Part shown: one piece after another, positions 61,701 through 64,000 of the stretch | Layout of the letters: every line of letters starts with the position of its first letter | Numbering within the stretch: position 1 is the first letter of the stretch | Assembly: GCA_943369355.1 (NCBI GenBank) | Contig: CALRMX020000004.1 | Location: 317,958 to 381,957, forward strand | DNA length: 64,000 nucleotides | Reading direction: 5' to 3' | DNA from: UBA7662 sp943369355 | GTDB taxonomy: Bacteria; Bacteroidota; Bacteroidia; UBA7662 | Program-made: the position numbers and the translations under genes | Notes under the pieces: generated by a model | What the model was told of the DNA's origin: nothing | What the model saw: only the letters and a program-made list of their open reading frames with translations | Databases searched by the model: none

Positions 61701-64000
61701 TCTATATTGGAAAAATTGGATAAATAGCTACCCGAAGACGTTAATTGTAATCCATTCCAGTTCAAAGTATCCCCTTCACAAAGCTCACGGTGCACAGTTA
61801 TCCTTTGGCTTGGACGAACAGATAAAGACAAGGTCACAATGGAATCACAACCACCAGTAGCTATAAATGGAATTCTGTAAATCCCTGGCCAGATAAAACT
61901 TCGACCTCCGATAACGACACTATCGCCTTGACAAATTTGTCGATTGAGGCTAACGCTAACAACTGTATCCGAATATATATCGGCCTTCACAATTGAATCA
62001 CAACCCTGCTGGTTGGTTAATTGGACGAAATAAATTCCTGGTGAACTAATAACTGTTGAACCAATTGAAAGCGCACCACCACTGCAAATTGCTTGGCGAA
62101 CCATGGTCGTATCGCTTGGTCGTGTAATAACCTCTAAAAGTACCGTTGAATCGCAGCCAAATTGATTTGTCAAATTCAAGGTATACAATCCCGGGTTCCT
62201 GTAATATTGCGAACCAATTTGAATGCTATCTCCTACACAAATTTTACGCGAAAGCGATGTTTGAATAGAACTACAAATCAAGTTAACATTGGTCGATGTA
62301 TCAGGTTGAAGTGTAGCTGAAGAAAACTGTAGGCTATATTGACCAGGTAATCCGAATAGCTTTAGATCTGTGAACCTTACAATTCCATTACTGTTCGTTC
62401 TTAGTTGAGTCGTCCCTTGAAGTGTAGCATTGGCTGACGTTACTGCAACCGTTACTGGGACATTCGTTTGTCGTAGTCGGTTGCCCGAATTGTCGATTAG
62501 CCCAACCTCTATAACCGGATTCAGAACAACGCCAACAAATGCCGTATCAGCTGGTTGAACCAGTACATTCAATCCTGCAGCAGGCCCTGGCACAAAGGAA
62601 ACGAACGCAGGTACGCCATTCGAAATAGATGCAAACTGAGTACTCACATTAGAATCGTGGTCGATTCTTGCAGTTACTGTTGCGGTCCCTGCCGTTTGCG
62701 AGGTAATATTGACAACAGCCACGCCATTTGTATCGGTGAAAACTACCCGAGGACCACTATTACTTGCGTTCAATCGTAAACCTGGTGTAGAACTGGTCAA
62801 AAGTATTCCCAAATTTGAATTAAACTCAACTGCTATCCCTCCTTGACGTACTCTATTTCCAAATCGATCCTGTAATGTAATCTTCAATTGAGCAATACTA
62901 AATCCGTCAGCTGGAAGTAAATAGTGACTTAAGCTTAGCTTTGTTCCAGAAGACCCCAGTGCAATGGTACCCGGTAAAACATGGAGAATTTTCGAAGGCA
63001 ATAAGTTCCCATTCACAGCGACTGAAATAACAGCCCTTCCTGAAACATTGGATGTTATCTTAGTCCGATATCTGCCATTACCTATATAGTTAGCCTCGCC
63101 AATACTTCCCAAAGTAGAAGTAAGCAAAACAGTATCATTGGCTGCTGTTAAAAGGGAACCTAAATAATCGCGTACCTCAACTATAGCAAAAGTACTGTCG
63201 CCCGCAATCATACTATCAGTGCTGAAAAATATGACGCTATTTTGTGGGCTCACCCCTCGCGGAAAAATATTCGCTCTTGTATTAGGGGCATTTGTTAAAT
63301 CGACATTGTAATTATTAGAATCAACGCCAGATAGAAAAACAGGAAGTCCGATACTCACTGAAATCTGTTGGGCAGGTGTGACGCTTGAAAAAACCGCCGA
63401 AAAACTGTCAATTCGAACATCATCTAGTCCGACTATACCACTTAAAGCCACAGCATTGGATACGATACGCGCCCGATCCGTACCGTCAAAAATTTTATCA
63501 GAAACTGAAAATGTACCTACAAGGAATAATGATTTACGGAAAATACTTGCTGTAGTTGTTGGAGCTCCGCTGAGTGTGATTGAATAGTTCGCAGCTTGTG
63601 CGCCCGTTAAGGTAGCAGCAGTCAGGGTGACTGTTTTACTATTCGCTACATTCTTATCGCCGAAAGCCGCAGTGGTAGTACCTGCATTGATGCTTACGGT
63701 ATCACCTACTACCAGACCACTCAAGCTCAAGCTGTTGCTGGCAATCGTAGCAGCAGTGGTTCCGTCGTAGACTTTGTTGCTAGCCGAGAAGTTGCCCGCG
63801 ATGGTGAGCTCCTTCGCGGTGATGTTCGCCGTGGTGGTTGGAGCACCGGTGAGGGTAATGCTGTAGTTCGCGGCTTGTGCACCGGTCAAGGTAGCAGCAG
63901 TCAGGGTGACCGTTTTGCCATTCGCTACGTTCTTATCGCCGAAGGCAGCGGTGGTGGTTCCTGCATTGATGCTTACCGTATCACCAGCAACCAGACCAGT
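58730..64000 (-). CDS. Giant SprB-like repeat adhesin with T9SS type B sorting domain (5' end outside window)
   Basis: An open frame of more than 1,750 residues runs through the window end with no stop, so the start lies beyond 64000 (the internal ATG at 63889 is not the start). Read N to C: near-identical ~93-residue YDG-type repeats (SASNKVYDGTTAATIASNSL), then Big_1/invasin-like domains (about 62.3-63.2 kb), four ~48-residue 'GCDS' repeats, Ig-like domains, a cohesin-like domain (VVTGANNVSSLELLLNYDSL), eight more 'GCDS' repeats (ICLGDSVWVGNQSF..., GCDSLVVLQL), and the terminal sorting domain (LIPQGISPNGDNINDFFFIR, VSLFNRAGSLVF). This is the layout of mobile surface adhesins moved by T9SS gliding motors. 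Confidence 0.87.
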   Translation of the reverse strand, partial: TGLVAGDTVSINAGTTTAAFGDKNVANGKTVTLTAATLTGAQAANYSITLTGAPTTTANITAKELTIAGNFSASNKVYDGTTAATIASNSLSLSGLVVGDTVSINAGTTTAAFGDKNVANSKTVTLTAATLTGAQAANYSITLSGAPTTTASIFRKSLFLVGTFSVSDKIFDGTDRARIVSNAVALSGIVGLDDVRIDSFSAVFSSVTPAQQISVSIGLPVFLSGVDSNNYNVDLTNAPNTRANIFPRGVSPQNSVIFFSTDSMIAGDSTFAIVEVRDYLGSLLTAANDTVLLTSTLGSIGEANYIGNGRYRTKITSNVSGRAVISVAVNGNLLPSKILHVLPGTIALGSSGTKLSLSHYLLPADGFSIAQLKITLQDRFGNRVRQGGIAVEFNSNLGILLTSSTPGLRLNASNSGPRVVFTDTNGVAVVNITSQTAGTATVTARIDHDSNVSTQFASISNGVPAFVSFVPGPAAGLNVLVQPADTAFVGVVLNPVIEVGLIDNSGNRLRQTNVPVTVAVTSANATLQGTTQLRTNSNGIVRFTDLKLFGLPGQYSLQFSSATLQPDTSTNVNLICSSIQTSLSRKICVGDSIQIGSQYYRNPGLYTLNLTNQFGCDSTVLLEVITRPSDTTMVRQAICSGGALSIGSTVISSPGIYFVQLTNQQGCDSIVKADIYSDTVVSVSLNRQICQGDSVVIGGRSFIWPGIYRIPFIATGGCDSIVTLSLSVRPSQRITVHRELCEGDTLNWNGLQLTSSGSYLSNFSNIDGCDSTINMVLTVVPRVRPIIQSSAPTGIICRIDSVVLSTNTSGSGGFQWFRNGLAIQGANTRNYVARLSGYYQLGYTNSTGCLTLSDSAYFEFFDATSFALVVNGNTALCTGDSVLLRSSIANHAGNAYQWFVNGQLMNGQTQETLYAALPGIYQLRINSQSGCFRFSDTVTIAAASPSVPVISTQSPAVNFAIQGGTLNLTIQGSSLRQIQWQQWTGLVWQNVRNDGIHHGANHNVLQLRNLPITLNGSIYRAIAFAECAQSDTSSAMRIQIAPSAITTISARSIASAYGITLPCIGDTIEIPVVVTGANNVSSLELLLNYDSLSFTYLDFSLANNHGLAQVARVMPSNGLEIRWNSTSTFNLTDGNLLTLRFIVSNSGILSWNNSSTLRDSTGAAVTFVKLDGLVETTQSNTISRLARVCRGSRIEFAGNFYSQPGVYPISIQGSNACDSLIFLILEELGPDTLFIHESICFGDSLNLANQVFRAPGTYTLNYSNSTGCDSIVVLELVQKQVHRDSVFAQICQGDSLFVGQTGFSQAGVYPVTLKNINDCDSFVVLSLDVRPQILTQLQTSICSGEKYQVGHHFFDSSGTYVVRLLSVVGCDSIVTLNLTVQPTDSILLSRGICLGDTLVVANQSFTMPGVYSINLKNIYGCDSVVTLVINQIRQDTTRLIQTICLGDSVWVGNQSFDNSGLFSVLLDNQFGCDSLVVLQLTVNTPDTVHLNRVICFGEQFSVGDSTFSLSGTYYVDLINRFGCDSVVILNLEVTSRKEIALVIQLCEGESHILPNGNSVTLPGTYVDTLIAAGGCDSLIITKIERKSAVKYSLPNLRDVCEGSRIEIMASDSVQVTWYDSLEVIGTGRMLIVPDLGPDGFGFITVRIEQEGYCNRIDTLVVDLRECEVLIPQGISPNGDNINDFFFIRGIEKYPNTKVSLFNRAGSLVFEQQPYENRFEGISNTNFNGPLINGTYFYVVDLGDGLRPLTGYVYLSR
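63490..64000 (-). repeat. Tandem 279-bp (93-codon) YDG-domain repeats
   Basis: The sequence at 63681 (cctgcattgatgcttac) recurs at 63960, giving a 279-bp period. Units are about 90% identical at DNA level near the window end and decay towards lower coordinates. The array continues past the edge; its copy number cannot be seen. Confidence 0.85.

Noticed and set aside
63887..63889. ATG at 63889 as the start of the giant adhesin
   Set aside because: The frame stays open to the window edge and the same repeat continues upstream, so this methionine is internal.

Overview
The window comes from a gliding-type member of the Bacteroidota. The evidence is the start of sprA (type 9 secretion translocon) beside ruvA, several very large secreted proteins ending in the gliding-motility-associated or type A T9SS sorting domains, a PorP/SprF-like protein, a TonB-type receptor of the OMP_b-brl_3 kind, and LytS/LytTR two-component genes. 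The order within the phylum cannot be fixed from the sequence alone.

Layout. 1-6.8 kb (minus): sprA (partial), ruvA, maeB and a secreted SBBP/PKD protein. 6.9-13.3 kb (plus): a tolC-hlyD-gpsA-acetyltransferase string, then a MORN-repeat membrane protein. 13.4-16.0 kb: a secreted beta-helix protein, with a relic of a second copy of its C-terminus just upstream. 16.1-22.1 kb (minus): an accessory stretch with DUF2200, a HigBA toxin-antitoxin pair, two intergenic clusters of a short GC-rich repeat, a VOC/AraC pair, and an AT-rich section with a GH25 muramidase lipoprotein. 22.3-30.4 kb: a YkgJ-type cysteine-cluster protein, an EF-hand membrane protein with a TetR regulator, a DUF4349 lipoprotein, an outer-membrane receptor and an AhpD-like protein. 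30.5-34.9 kb (plus): a secreted helical-repeat protein, two tandem LytS-type kinases (the second degenerate) and a LytTR regulator. 35-42.6 kb: pentapeptide, TPR, GSCFA, ECF sigma and membrane-anchored barrel, and PepSY-like genes.

42.7-43.4 kb is a small mosaic around tRNA-Ser(CGA). An 85-codon GIY-YIG endonuclease gene lies between two 73-bp direct repeats that each carry the first 19 nt of the tRNA. The 3' side of the tRNA runs into a separately duplicated hairpin.

43.6-48.4 kb is the most striking part. It is a tightly overlapping five-gene operon encoding (1) a signal-peptide-bearing membrane protein that reads as FliF ring-building domain + TM + FliG M and C domains, (2) an outer-membrane barrel-like protein, (3) a TPR lipoprotein, (4) a true MotA homologue and (5) a true MotB homologue. 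It looks like a compact rotor/stator motor with envelope-spanning parts and no other flagellar genes in view.

48.4-52.7 kb holds a DUF418 protein, a Crp/Fnr regulator, a persulfide dioxygenase-rhodanese protein and a TauE/SafE permease. From 52.9 kb to the end, in visibly AT-richer DNA, comes a T9SS adhesin, then an operon of a giant repeat adhesin (partial; its 5' end is beyond the window), a PorP/SprF-like protein and an OmpA/PD40-like protein.
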